The translations under genes and the position numbers were made by a program. The notes beneath the pieces were generated by a model. It saw only the letters and a list, made by a program, of their open reading frames with translations, was not told the origin of the DNA and ran no database searches. From the NCBI GenBank assembly GCA_019914945.1, contig CM034106.1, positions 1,984,001 to 2,048,000 of the forward strand: a stretch of DNA of 64,000 nucleotides, read 5' to 3'. Position 1 is the first letter of the stretch; each line of letters starts with the position of its first letter. Shown here one piece after another: positions 35,488 through 48,003 of this stretch. Origin of the DNA: Typha latifolia (lineage: Eukaryota > Streptophyta > Magnoliopsida > Poales > Typhaceae).

Positions 35488-37467
35488 TCAATCAAGCTTC
35501 ACTGAGGAGAAGAGGTAGTGAACGAAGCAGAAGGAAGAAATGAATCCAACAGTGCCAGTCGCAAGCATAATGGCCAGAGCCATGAAGAGTGAGTAGCCAA
35601 GATAGAGAATAGCTGACACTGGTCCACTCAAACTCTTGAGATCAAACACAAGATAGTTGATAGAGTACAAGAAGATGTATATGGCCACAGACCCAGATGA
35701 GAAGAAGGCTTTCCACCACCACCTCCAATCCTCAACACAGAGGTGCATGTAAGTGAGAACCAGCGAAACCTCAGCGCAGACAACAACGAGAAGGATCAAC
35801 ACGATAAAGAGGAAGCCGAAGACATAGTAGACGCGGCCCATCCACAAGCTAGACATGATAAAGAAGAGCTCAATGAAGAGAGTTCCGAATGGTAGAGTGC
35901 CGGCACTGAGAACCAGCAACCAAGATGGGTATTTCTGCACCGGGATTTCGCGGGGAATTTGGTTTGTTCTAACAGGGTACTCAATGTGAGGTGCCTTAGC
36001 ACCAAGTAATCCGCCCACAAGTGTAAGGGGCACAGAGATGCAGAACCAAAGCAGAAGCAGCACAATGAACAGAGTAAAGGGAATGGCCCCTGTGCTCTGG
36101 CTATGCCAGAGAAGGAAATTTAGAGTAGTCAAGATCAGAAAGGCTATACCGGGGAAGAAGCACGCGACACGCCAAGCAACCGTCTTCCAACCGGAAGAAT
36201 CCCCACACCTCAAAGTCTTCCAAATCCTCACCGCGGCATAACCGGCCACGCTACCGAGAAGCATATAGAAGAACAGCATCCCAGTAACAAGGGTCCCCCT
36301 TGACGCTGGCGACATGAAGCCAAGCGCGGCAAATAAGATGGTCACAATTGCCATGCAAAGAATCTGCACCCCGTCCCCGATCAAAACGCAAAGCAGCACT
36401 GGATTGGCCGGTATGCGGAAGACATCTCCGACGACAAGCTTCCATCCTGAGAGCTCCTCATTCATCTGAGCCTGCGCCTCCTTATCAAACTCCTCATACC
36501 GCGTCAAATCCCGCCGCACCGTCCTCAGCAATATCACGAGCACAATGCCGGCAAGAAAAGCTATGACCATAAGCGAATTGAGTATAGAGAACCAGTGAAC
36601 CTTCGCCCCCTCCATCTTCAAATACACGTCCCACCGCGACGGCCACTTGATGTCGCTCTCAACAAACTCCACGTCGTACGTGAAGACAACGGGCTGGTTC
36701 TCCTTCAGCGCCATCGAAACGATGGTAGGATCACATTCGATTCTTTTAGGCATTTCATCAAACATCCTGAGGCCCTTCGCCGCCGCCACATCGTGCCGCA
36801 CACTACACGGCACGACCTCGAACCCGACCACCATGTACCCCTTCTGTGCCGCCTTCCCCGGAGGGATCGTCTCGGAGTCTCCGAACGCCATCACAGCGAC
36901 CATGTTGGTCTCTTCATACTCGTGAACTAAAACACGAAACTTGAGGTGGTTAAAGATGTAGTACTCATCCCCGAGGTGAGCCCCAAGTGGGTATCCGGTC
37001 GATTTGAGCCCAGAGGCATTGCCTTTATTCGAATATCGAATCGCCGGGAGGTTCTCGAGGAGGAGATTGACCTGGTACTCCTCGTCAATGCGCTTCTTGA
37101 AGAGATCCAAATCCTGGGCGGTGAACGGATTGGAACGGCAAAGGAAGAGGGAGGAGTCGTTGGAGAGCATGTGGAACTGGTACGGGGAGTTCTCGATGCG
37201 GTCACCCATGAGGAGCTCCCCGAGGTTCTCGGCGCTCTGCGTGATGCCATCGGGAGGGAGGCAGAAGGGGAGGGTGTAGTAGTTGAAAGGGATCTCGGTT
37301 TCGACGGAGGTGAGGGAGTTGACTTTGGCGAAGAAGGGGTCGTTAGGGAGGTGCTTGTGGGGGTAGCTTCCGGGGAGGTAGAAGGAATGGGTGGGCAAAG
37401 GGAGGAGGAGTTGGAGAACGAGGAAGGAGAGGAAGACCAAGATGGGTTTTTGATGTAAGGAAGACAT
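35488..37467 (-). CDS. Transmembrane nine superfamily protein (TMN/EMP70)
   Basis: Intronless, 659 aa, normal length for the family. The start is the ATG at 37467 (MSSLHQKPILVFLSFLVLQL), which begins a signal peptide; upstream in-frame codons contain no ATG. The lumenal N-terminal half has FYLPGSYPHKH, the conserved NYYTLPFC, GELLMGDRIENSPY and a CSV/CDP cysteine pair. The first membrane helix follows (HWFSILNSLMVIAFLAGIVL), then RRDLTRYEE, the cytosolic GWKLVVGDVFRIP, and eight more hydrophobic helices. The C-terminus is SSVKLD, the KXD/E Golgi retention and COPI-binding signal of plant TMNs. TMN proteins reside in Golgi and endosomes and are linked to membrane-protein sorting. The sequence is closest in my memory to the TMN11/12 group. 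A 58-base CT repeat lies in the leader. Confidence 0.93.
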   Translation of the reverse strand: MSSLHQKPILVFLSFLVLQLLLPLPTHSFYLPGSYPHKHLPNDPFFAKVNSLTSVETEIPFNYYTLPFCLPPDGITQSAENLGELLMGDRIENSPYQFHMLSNDSSLFLCRSNPFTAQDLDLFKKRIDEEYQVNLLLENLPAIRYSNKGNASGLKSTGYPLGAHLGDEYYIFNHLKFRVLVHEYEETNMVAVMAFGDSETIPPGKAAQKGYMVVGFEVVPCSVRHDVAAAKGLRMFDEMPKRIECDPTIVSMALKENQPVVFTYDVEFVESDIKWPSRWDVYLKMEGAKVHWFSILNSLMVIAFLAGIVLVILLRTVRRDLTRYEEFDKEAQAQMNEELSGWKLVVGDVFRIPANPVLLCVLIGDGVQILCMAIVTILFAALGFMSPASRGTLVTGMLFFYMLLGSVAGYAAVRIWKTLRCGDSSGWKTVAWRVACFFPGIAFLILTTLNFLLWHSQSTGAIPFTLFIVLLLLWFCISVPLTLVGGLLGAKAPHIEYPVRTNQIPREIPVQKYPSWLLVLSAGTLPFGTLFIELFFIMSSLWMGRVYYVFGFLFIVLILLVVVCAEVSLVLTYMHLCVEDWRWWWKAFFSSGSVAIYIFLYSINYLVFDLKSLSGPVSAILYLGYSLFMALAIMLATGTVGFISSFCFVHYLFSSVKLD

Positions 37468-37657
37468 GGATGGGGTTTTGGAGGGACAGACCAAGACGAG
37501 GAAATGGTGAGATCTTTCGGTGGTTGTTTGGTTGGATTTAGAAGGGTTTGAGACTGTTCATGGTGGGGAATTGGAGAGGTGGAGAGGTGGAGAGGAGAGG
37601 AGTTGAGGAGAGGAAGAAGGTGAGAAGCCAACGAAGGAGAGGAGGGATTTTATAATA

Positions 37658-37662
<5 letters not shown>

Positions 37663-37720
<58 letters not shown>
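37663..37720. repeat. (TC)n microsatellite upstream of the TMN gene
   Basis: About 29 uninterrupted units, some 200 bases 5' of the TMN start codon; on the coding strand it is (GA)n. Purine repeats of this kind in plant leaders and promoters can bind GAGA-binding (BBR/BPC) proteins. That role is inferred, not shown. Confidence 0.9.
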
Positions 37721-37723
<3 letters not shown>

Positions 37724-38398
37724 TCTATGTAATGTAGTTGACTCGTTGTTAGATTCTTGAGAAACTTGAGAATTGAGATTGATGTGAGGGAATGAGTTGG
37801 GCCAAAGAGAAACACCACTAGGAGAGTAAGGTCTGCTTGAGTGCACCCCACGTTTAATAATTGAATTGAATATAAAATTGAAAGTAATTTATTTTTGGGT
37901 AAATTACAAATTGCCTCCTGTAGATATACTAAAAATTAAAAGAAATTTATTTGTATCACTTTGTCCGTATTATTTTACTAAAGTAAAACCGTTAATTTTT
38001 TTGTCAATCCAAACTAACCTAGAATGTATAGATTGCCGTACTTGTATTTATAATATGATTGAAAGAAAAAGAAAGTGATATTAGTAATCTCATTGTTTGA
38101 TTAAATATGAATTTTTTACTCATATTTATAATATGATTGAAATTTTTTGTTTTGGGAGGTACATTTTGTTAGTTAGATATTAACTAAGATTGGTGCTTAT
38201 AATCTTAGATTGAAGAAGATAAAAGATGTTAAAAATGCAAAGAAGGGTAATTCTGACATTTTATGATGAGAAAGTTCCCTCTAATACTTTTAAAAAATTT
38301 CTTTTGTACTTTTCTCTCTTATTTTGGATGAAAATGTTAGTGATTTTATATTAGTTTAAAGGCAAAATAATATCAAATAAAAATAGTATTTTACAAAT
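37721..38398. other. Gene-free AT-rich stretch
   Basis: TMN promoter side on the left; nothing recognisable beyond. Confidence 0.45.
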
Positions 38399-38715
38399 CA
38401 CATGTTACCTATTTTATAATTCACACTCTGTCTTTCACCATTTTGTAATCCGACCCCTCATCTTTCTCTATAATTCTCGTTTAACACCTCGACGTTAATT
38501 TGCCTAATCGATATCGTCCAAATTAGAAGAAGCATGTGTAGTTTAGGTATTTAAAAATTATTTCATATATTATAACAAAATATTCTTTTACTGATACTAT
38601 TTAAATTAACGAAAAGTGTTAAACAAAATAAAGATCAGGTTACAAAAATCTCAAAGACGAAATATAATTACAAAATAGATAAAATATAAAGTATGATTTA
38701 TAAAATTTCCAAATA
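38399..38715. repeat. MITE, family B, copy 2
   Basis: Left arm CATGTTACCTATTTTATAATTC, TTTTGTAATCCGACCCC, TATAATTCTCGTTTAACACC; right arm GTGTTAAACAAAATAAAG and TACAAAATAGATAAAATAT. It matches 18804-19255 but lacks the long central block. Confidence 0.65.
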
Positions 38716-39035
38716 AAAATTCAAAGAAAGAGTTTAATTTTAGACATATAGGCACTCTTTGTAATTTCAATCACATGAGTTTTCGAAATTGGCAACTTTG
38801 AAAACAGTTTTGTTTAATGGAGATTGCTAAGCTTTCAAATAACAACCACCAGCTAAAAGATCCTCACCATGAAGTAACAAATTTATTATTTTCTCATGAC
38901 AATGAGTCTAACTAGAAGTAGCTATAAAGATCGAGAAAAATATTAACAAACTATCATAAATCATTACTTTATAATACATTCGACCGATACCTTGTCCAAT
39001 CTTTTCCAAACCCAGGATAAATCCCATTTTGACGG

Positions 39036-42000
39036 TCATCCTGGATCCAAACCACTTTGTTGTCTATCAAAACCTTCTAAACTTGCCTCCACTTGTTTAG
39101 TGTGGCTTTTATTACCAGCAAGTTGAACACCCAATCCTAGTGACCTGGGACGTATAAGAGCTTTTATGGGATGAACTATTCCTCGGCCATCTTTTCCTAG
39201 GCCACCACCTTCAACAAAACCCATCTTAGCCATCACTCTTGAACCAAGTTCTCTAGTATGCATCTCAAAAGCACCAAGCTTTGAAGAGTTCTTCTCATCA
39301 ACTTTCTCGGATGCGATCGTTCCAGTTGAATCTGCAGCCTGTGTGCCGGTTGCAAAATCAAGTTTCATGGTGCCACAGGAGATGAAAGAGACTGGACGTT
39401 TAGCATATGACACATAGTTGTTCTGGTTTCGCTCGTCGCTCTTCTTACCACTTGCTTCACAGTTCTTCATTAACTTCTCTGGAGCACATACACATCTTGC
39501 TTGACTGCAAAGTTTTCCCTGGTGAGCAAGATCGACCACAAGGTGAGCATTTGTGATATTTGATGCCAAGAGCTGAAATTCCTAAGAAACTTTGTATATC
39601 AGCAAAAAAAGAGAAAATGTTTGTTGACACTTTACATAAAGTAGATTAAAACTTCTTAATTATAATCTGATTGAATCTATCTGCCAGTATATTACACCAA
39701 TTGGGATCAGTCAAACAAAACAAGGAGCAGAGTAAGCAACTATAGGTGCTTCGAGGTAACTTCACAAGGTGTTCTACCTTACAAAAAAGATGGAACTCAA
39801 ATAATAGTGTGTATTTCTAGAAATCGGCGAAATGTTGTCTGAAGAAACCAAAACTCACACTTTACCAAGAACACCAGTCTAAAGGGAAAAAATAACTGAA
39901 AATTGACAGTCTCAAGTAGTTAACCGGCTGTATGAAGACTCCATTGATGCAATTCTCATATCCAAAAAAGAACAGTATAAGCTACATTAAAAATCTAATA
40001 ATCTGCCACAATTAATCAACCATTTAGTATTATGACGAAGCCTAGTCAAAAATCAATGAGTGTGATAGACTAACTCATAAGATCTGACATCAACTTATGA
40101 TTTGTTCAGCTACCACATTACTGAGAAACATTACACCTTTCAACGAACAGGCCACATACAACTGGAGTATTTTTGTAACGAAACTGACTATTTGGGCTTC
40201 TGTCCGAAAAAAAAAGAAAGAAAAAAGCCAAAGCTCCTTCAGGACTCAAATGTCATGACACTCTCTGTGCATGGTAGGGAAAAGAAAGATAAAGAAGCAA
40301 GAAAGTGGCAGATTTGAGGACATAAAATTCAGTATATAGTTCATCGGGAAAAACAAATGAAGATAAAGGAAGACCAATGTAGTATAAGTAGGAGATCATT
40401 ACCACTTCAAATCGCATTCTTGCAAGTGAAGATGGTAAGTGTGTTTCTCAGTTCTTGCTGCAGTTACAAATCTGAAAGAAGTATCTATTATTCTAGAACT
40501 CATTATTCTGGCCAATTCAAGTTGTCCAGAAAAAGCATATGCACAAACAAATAGCCCTCATTCTTTCTGATGGCCAAAATATGGCAAGTTTCAAAAGCAT
40601 TAAAGAAGTGTATTCCTTCTTCAAAGTTTGATCCGACGCCTCCAAGCTCTTTCAAGTATAAGGCGGAAAGCAGAACAGAGATCCATAGAGCAGTCCAATA
40701 TTAAAGATTCAAATTAAAAAGAATGACTTGTTAGTACAAAGTTTCCAATATATAGGGAAATGCTGAACAGTACTGAACTTCAATATAATTCAACCTCGAC
40801 AAGCATTAACCCTTCCTTTTTTTTGTTTCCCTCCCCCCTCTAGAGCTTCATACATATACAAAATCATCTTCTTACCATCCATTATGTTGTTTCAGGCACT
40901 ATATATCATAAAAGCCATGTATTCCTCCAATACTCATTAATCACTATGTTTCGACTTTCAACTATACTTCTTATTTACAAACTTAGCCATAGCAGTTCAT
41001 GATACACATAGATCAACCAGATTTACCTGATACTGATGTAAAGTGTCCCCACAACCTACTTCAACGTAAGTTTGGATTCATTTTCTGGGTCATTGACTTA
41101 TTTCTACTATTTAAAAAAGTTTTTGACCCGAGATAAGAGAAAGTAGAAACAAAAAGAAGAATAAATAGAAGATTCAGTGAGCAATTTATGCTGACAAATG
41201 AAATAGAGAAAAACCAGAAATTTGATATATCAAATAAGATTTAGCTAGATTAATCTGTAACAACGTATAATAATCAGAAAAGGCCCTCAATAAACTTTGA
41301 AATTTAATATATATTTCTGTTATTTTCAATCTTCTGTTGATCATAAATGTTTTAAAGAAAGAAAGAAATTGTTTTAAACCACAAAGAGTATTTTAAGCTG
41401 CTAATTGACAAGTATATTCTAAAACATCCTCATGCATTCCAAATCAGTTAATTAATTGATAAACAACTATGACATACACATCTAGATCTAACCTGTATAT
41501 AAAAATAAAGTAAATAAGTGGTTCTACTAGTGACTCATGACTTATTTTATTGATGAAACTTATAGTATCATGGTACTTGAGCTAAGCTGCCCAAATACAT
41601 TTTTAGAACTCATTTGGCATTGTTACCTTTTCCTGCATGAACCTTGGCAGCGACTTCGTAGATTATAAACTGATTTTATTCGTGGCACCTAGAGAAGCAA
41701 AAGAAATGATGATAAGACAACTTGATCGAATAGACATGCAGCCACAATACAAATAACTCTTCACTAAAAAAAGTCCACATTTGTGAAATTTGTAAACTGA
41801 GATGACGATCTTAAGAATCTGACAATATTCCACATTTATTGAGTTAATTAATTAGTACATCAATTACTATTTTAATATGTAGAGAAAGGCACCCCAACAA
41901 CTACTAAACAATAATGACTGAAGTCCTGAAAGCAACTTGAAACAAGCATGACAAAGAATTTTTGCCTTACTTTATATTTTGAAGCCATAGAAATTTAGTT

Positions 42001-44539
42001 TTGTGTGCTCACATAGAATTGCCAAGTTATCCACCACCTAAATTACATCTCCAGGTTTTTGTGGGGCCATGAAAAATTGTATGGTCAGTCAAATGGTGCC
42101 AAAAACAATGAGGGCAATTACAATTGGAGGTCCATGGAAATTAGATGCTACAGTTCAATATTCCAAAAGGTGGTCCTATAAGCCACTATACAGCCCATAT
42201 AATAGTAATTGAGTGCATAAGAAGCCACACAGGAAATCTCTTTGGGCTTTCCTAAGAATATTATCCCGGTGATGAATCTTAAGTGTAATATGCTTCCAAA
42301 ACCTATATTACATATTATTAATTGCTTATAATTTTAGTATCAATAAGACAAACAATAGACTATATTATGGTTGGGATGAAGGGATCAACCAATCAACAGC
42401 AAAATGTTGCTTAAATCAGGACATAAAAATTACATTTTCAAATAATCCGCCATGAGTATGGCTCTGCTGAAAGAATATGGAACACCATTTTAATCATAGT
42501 AAGAGTTCAAAATAGAGTATAGCCACTGTAAAAGAATATGTAAGCCAAAGAACCAACACGGGAACAACCATACGAAAACATTGAATGAAAATTGGACAAC
42601 ATAACAACCTTATTCATCAACATCTACCTCAACTTCTACAAATAAAGACCAAGTTTTCTAAATTCTAAAATAAAAATTAAATTGCTTGGGCAACTGCACT
42701 AATTCAACGCTCCACAAACTGCAATGCATTCAACTAAGCATGTAATGTTAATAATACAGAATATTTTGTCAAAGCATTTTGTCCAGGTAAACATGTTCCA
42801 AATATTAAAAGACCGGAAAAGAAAAACAAAATCTAGACTCATTTTTCTTCGTTTTAATTGTAGCAATTTAACCCAAAGCAAAATCTGAACCCAAACGTAA
42901 TATATTTCAGCATATAAAATAACTGAAGTAGCCCAAAACAACTGCCCAAAGTAAAGCTGACAATGTAGGTTGTTATACGGAGCAGTAAATAATGGACCAG
43001 CTTATAAAGGCAACGGAAAGAGCAAGTCAAACTAGCACAAGGGAAGAGAAAGGTTTTGAAACTGGAAATATCACACTTCAAACTTTATTATAATTTAAAT
43101 AAATCAAATCTGGTCTCTCACAGGTATCAGGTGATGAAATTAGAAATAACAGTTGTTTCTTCCGACACGTTACGTCCATATAATTCAGGATAAACGACAA
43201 AAGTATAGAAAGATAGTCCTACAATGACCGAGTAAGAAAGACCTTCTTTAAGCCAATTAAAATAGAATATAGAACTTGGAACACGCATAACTAACAGCTT
43301 GAGAACTAGACATTTACATCAAATCTTACGTAGTTTCTCTAGTGCTGCCGACAATTTACTGTGCTTAGATACTTTTCGTGTTTCTTCTTTTCACCTAAAG
43401 CAAATTGGAACATTACACAAGTCAAATGAAAGGCCAGCACGTGATGAAATTCAGTGATACAGTTTGTCATAATATACATTAAGGCTAACCTTTGATTAAA
43501 TTACATATCATTCACTACTATCAAAGAGAATAATCCTGTCTATCCCAGCTGAAATTGAGTCAATCACTTGAACTGGATAATACTCTATGCTTCACATATG
43601 TCAGCAAATCAAATAGAATTCTGATAGGATCTGTCCAAAACAGTAAATAAAAAAGCCGATGCGCTCCAGTTTCACCACATTATTTGGTAGACGTCTCTTA
43701 ATTTTAAAGAAAGTAATCAATTCTCTGGATACAGAGCAATTAGTTAGCTACAGCTCTCTTATTTGTTATTGCCCCTTTCTGACAAAAAAACAGTTCAATT
43801 GCTGAACATGGGCAATGAGCTTAAGCCATTTACCATCACCTGCTCCACTACAGAAGTAAGATCTAGCAATTCAGCAATTATCATCAAGGTAACTATCAAG
43901 AAAGATGTGGAAGTCTTGAATGTCAATAACAAATATAAAAAAAATGTGACATCTTGGTATAATATGTGAAAGTCAGAGAGAACAAGACAGCGTGGCACAC
44001 TGGCACAAATCAAGCTCATGACTTGGACTTCACAAATCAAGGACTAGACCTATTGGATCTTTGCATTGTAAAAATATTTTATAATAATTCTAATCGTCAA
44101 AGTATTCTAGGTCAAAAGATGACCAGTTCAAAAGTTGTACAGACAATTATTCGTCATTTTAAGTATATATCAGGATTGCAATCTAAATCTGAAGATCTAC
44201 TACTGATAAATTGCCAACCCATAGCAGTGTCCTTTATGCACTTATAAAAGAAAAGAGAGATACTTGGAAGTTGCTAATACCACGAACATTACCATGCCTA
44301 CGCCTCTTTCTTCTCCAAGCTTTTCGACGATCCGAGATCAGCAACACACCATCCGATGGCAAGTTACCAGCATCTTCTAAGCTATCCGTTACTTTCCCCA
44401 CCTCATTCTTCTCCAATTCATCCTTCTCCGAAGAATTTATACTTGCAATCTCTTCCAACTTCTTACCCGATTCATCCAAATTCTCACTCGCCAGCCGCTC
44501 GGCGCTCATCAGCTCAACTCTACCACCAACTCCTTCCAT
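39036..44539 (-). CDS. Small G-patch protein, partial SQS1-like
   Basis: Two exons on the minus strand: 44539-44264 and 39581-39036, with a 4.7-kb GT-AG intron and phase 0, giving 273 aa. The last exon carries a G-patch (residues about 197-244: FEMHTRELGSRVMAKMGFVE, GGGLGKDGRGIVHPIKAL). G-patches recruit and activate DEAH helicases in splicing and ribosome assembly. PVSFISCG before it, and DIDDVVAEDYMEGVGG in exon 1, match my memory of segments of plant SQS1 (R3H and G-patch protein). A basic RRKAWRRKRRRHG closes exon 1 as a likely nuclear signal. SQS1 homologues are usually far longer with an R3H domain and more than one G-patch; both are missing here. The first ATG in frame (44539) lies inside the DIDD motif, so the true start may be upstream or the gene may be a decayed, shortened copy. 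Further small exons within the intron cannot be excluded. Confidence 0.55.
39582..44263 (-). other. Large inferred intron of the G-patch gene
   Basis: Donor GTATCT after codon CAA at 44264; acceptor TTAG before GAA at 39581. No transposon with clear ends and no separate gene is seen inside. A candidate small exon ends at a consensus donor near 43329 (CTAC then GTAAGA, minus strand, frame HSKLSAALEKLR), but it is uncertain. Confidence 0.45.
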
Positions 44540-44771
44540 GTAATCCTCCGCCACCACGTCGTCGATGTCAGTATTGGAACGGCTCCTCTTCCTCTTCGTA
44601 CTCTTCGTTTTCTTCGTTATCTTCGTCGACAAAAAATTCCTCAGCTTCCACTAATCAATTTGCAAAGATAAGTCTTCGATCTCGTCCTCTTCCACCTTCC
44701 TCTCGCGGTACGAAACCCAAACCCCACAACTCCGAGCAAATTTGGAGACCTAATCACCGGTTCTAAGCGTA

Positions 44772-44800
44772 GGCGGTGGCGGTGGCGGTGGCGGTGGCGG
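44772..44800. repeat. GGCGGT tandem repeat
   Basis: Nearly five perfect GGCGGT units, about 230 bases 5' of the G-patch gene start, probably in its leader or promoter. Confidence 0.85.
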
Positions 44801-46182
44801 GAGAGGAGGACGTTATCTTATGACACCTCTTTTATTTTAATAATTTTATATAACTGGCACGGATTTTTTTCTTTATAATTCCCAATTGCGATAAAAAAAA
44901 GCAACGAGATTATGTTCTTAATTTGAATGATTACCCGATTTAATTAGACATTAAAAATAGATTAGTGCCTGATGCGGGAAAAGATGGGTTCTCTGTTGAG
45001 TGGAACATTAATTTTATTTAATTAATCCTAATTATTCTACCCTCACTAATTTAACACACACTTTTTAAATTTTTTTTATTATTTACGTATGCTCTCTAAA
45101 CTAAGAAAAATATTTATAAATACCCCTTTAAATTAAAAAAAAAGTTACTATACGAAATTCTAAATTAAAATATTTTTTTTTTTGGATCAGGAGGTGTATA
45201 TGGTTAAGAAAAATTGAGTGTATGCAGAAAATGGTAATAGTTTAAAATGTCTAATAAAATTATTTCATCACTAATAATAGTAATTTATTAATCTTTAGAG
45301 ATTATAACAAAATAGCTTGATGATACATAGACAAAATTTCCGCATAAGCTTTTAACACTTAACCTATTTTATATAGCACTATAAATAAAAAAAATATAAT
45401 ATTAAGAAAATTTATAGGAAAGCTTCACAAGAACAAGGAGCCACAAACTCGTTAGGCTAAATGATCGAAAATTACTAACTAATATAGAAAAGAAAACAAA
45501 CACGTAAATATGCAACAGGAATTAAACAAAAAGAATAAAAAATAAAACGTCCACAAAAGAGACGAAGCTAAATATAATCAACAACATGGTGGTCGGGAGG
45601 TGAAAGCAATAGGCAGCAACGAGAAAAAAGCCGACGGATTTATACGCTGGCAAGCTACAAAGCAATGAGCAGGAGAACTTAAAATATCATAATTATTATT
45701 AATGTCAAATTATATTTGAACCTCTATAATTTATTTGATTTTTGTTTAACTATATGCTTCAAACTTAAGCGTTTAATCATTAGTATCTTACAATCCTTAT
45801 AATTTATAATTATATTTAGCTCTTATTATGGTTAATACTCTATTAAATAGGTATTTAATATTTATACTTTCACCCTATATTTTACTTTTATTATTTTAAA
45901 ATATTCTGAGTTATTTAAGTAGCTAATGACAAAATAGAGAATATTCAATCTCTTTCAAAAAAGATAAAAAAATATAAATAAAGCGTTACCATATATCCAT
46001 TTTTTGATATTAAGATTAATTCGCTTTTATAATTTTACCCTTCTATTCACTCTCTTGACTTGGAGGAGTATTATGGTCATTATATATATATATATAGTAG
46101 AGTTATTTTATCTATATGATAACTCTAGGTTATCTAGATTAATGATGTATTGCTTTATAAACAATAAAAGAAAAATGTACAC
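44801..46182. other. Gene-free AT-rich stretch
   Basis: No gene or RNA recognised. A short TA run lies at 46080-46096 just before the LTR. Confidence 0.5.
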
Positions 46183-48003
46183 ATAAAGCCCCCGCCCGGC
46201 ATGTGCATGCCCACGTGCCCACACGGCACGCGCGGTGGACGCGACAGGACGAGTGGGACCCGTCACGCATAGATACTCCTGTGCACATAAAATCATGACA
46301 TCATCAAATAAAACCTACTAATCTATTCATGATTATATAATCCATCACGAAATAAATCATACTAATAACCAAATAAACCTGTTAACATAAAAATATCCAA
46401 GTCCACAATAATATACACTAGACTACTACATAATCTGGCAGGATCCACACAGGCCACAACAAACTATCAAGATACAATTAAAACAACTAATACAAGAGTA
46501 CACTATGATTCGACCTGTATTATACAAATCATCGTCTAATACAAATGAGTACAAATATCAAATACTAGTACAACTCAATTTCTATATAAACTATCATCTA
46601 TACCATCTCACATTTATAGCTCACCTCATCATTGCTCTAAAATATCTTCTCAAGATATCTCAAGTCGCTATCACGTACCACATATCTTAGGGGTTAGAAA
46701 AGAAATAAGAGAGTCATGAGCAAAAGACTCAGTGAATAGACCTTACTCCGAATCAGTGATGCCAAATAGAGAATAAATCTTGTACTGAATCATATGAATC
46801 AGAAAGAACATCATGTCATGAATGAGTATATGAATGTTCCTCAATAATACATAAATGAAAAATAGATAACATATCATGACTGATAAATTGTATAATCCTC
46901 GACAATGAATAAACAAATCTCTATGTTATACTATCATCATAACTCTCTCTCAAATATGACATATAATGCATGCCAATCATGACGATATTATGATATCAAA
47001 TGCAACCATATATGATGTATATTGACTACTCGATAATTAGGTAATCAAATGATAATGAAATCATATGCATTTTTTAACATCTTAGTCATCAATATCAGCT
47101 CTATATGTCATCATCACACTAGACCACTGTGCACAGTCCACACCCGGTACCCGGTCTTAACATCATGTCTGAAGGCTCAGAGCATACTCCGCCACCCGCA
47201 AGAGTATGTCAAATATAACCATACCCCGCCACCCGCTAGGGTATCAACATCCATCCAGACCGGGTACCCACATAGTTGATAGAAACCTCGTGAGGATAAC
47301 TCGCCACATATGCCCTAGCGAGCGGCATGTGTCCGAATGTTTGCTGCGCACACAAATAAACGATCTCAGACGTAAGGCCAACAAAATCGCGACTATGTCG
47401 AGCGATCAATCATCTCCAGGCATGCCCTAACCCTCGCGCCCACTCGGGTATCTTCACGCTTTCTATCAACTATCTTATCAATCACATTTCATATTTTCCT
47501 TCTAAATGACAAATCATATGCATATATCTAGTACGATAATAAGTCAATGTATAACAGGAATTTAGGTGGAATATGAATCAAGAGAAAATGATGCAATGTA
47601 GTCTCCAACTGTATCGTCAACACATGCATACTCATGCTAATCTATTACATGCATACTCATGCTACAGATCAACTCGGTATACAATCATAACAGTAGAATC
47701 ATCTCTAATCATATATATATATATCACCAATGTACTCATATTTCAGATCAGCATAATCAAATGCATGATAAAATATACTCGACTGTAATCATGTTTAGAT
47801 AAAATCATATAATCATGCTGGAGGCCAAAATATGCATGTACATAATATATAATATAACATATGAGAAAGACGTCTAGGGGATAAAACTACTCATAGTCTG
47901 ATTAGAAGACCCAATATATGTATCCCTCACGTCCATCGATCAATCATCACAAATCACTAGCAAGGTCTACGGGGTCTCAAATAAGGGGGTTGGGATCTGA
48001 AAA
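46183..48003 (+). mobile_element. 3'-truncated LTR, family L1
   Basis: Starts CATAAAGCCCCCGCCCGG, the degenerate equivalent of TGTAACGCCCCCGCCCGG at 1007. It stays homologous to the window-start copy (inverted) and to 56640-57853. Landmarks are ACTCAGTGAATAGACC, ATAACTCGCCACATATGCC, GGACCTTC-free GGGTTGGGATCTGA at the right, and a GCCACCCGC repeated unit at 47190 and 47228. After about 48003 the match fades, and the GC-rich 3' third present in 56170-58886 is missing. Confidence 0.65.

Noticed and set aside
43329..43400. Micro-exon of the G-patch gene
   Set aside because: It has a good donor (GTAAGA), but the best-placed acceptor would put a stop in the frame that uses that donor, so it was not added to the gene model.
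44356..44766. Plus-strand Ser/Pro-rich frame over the G-patch first exon
   Set aside because: It is the shadow of the acidic/basic low-complexity coding DNA on the other strand and has no recognisable motif.
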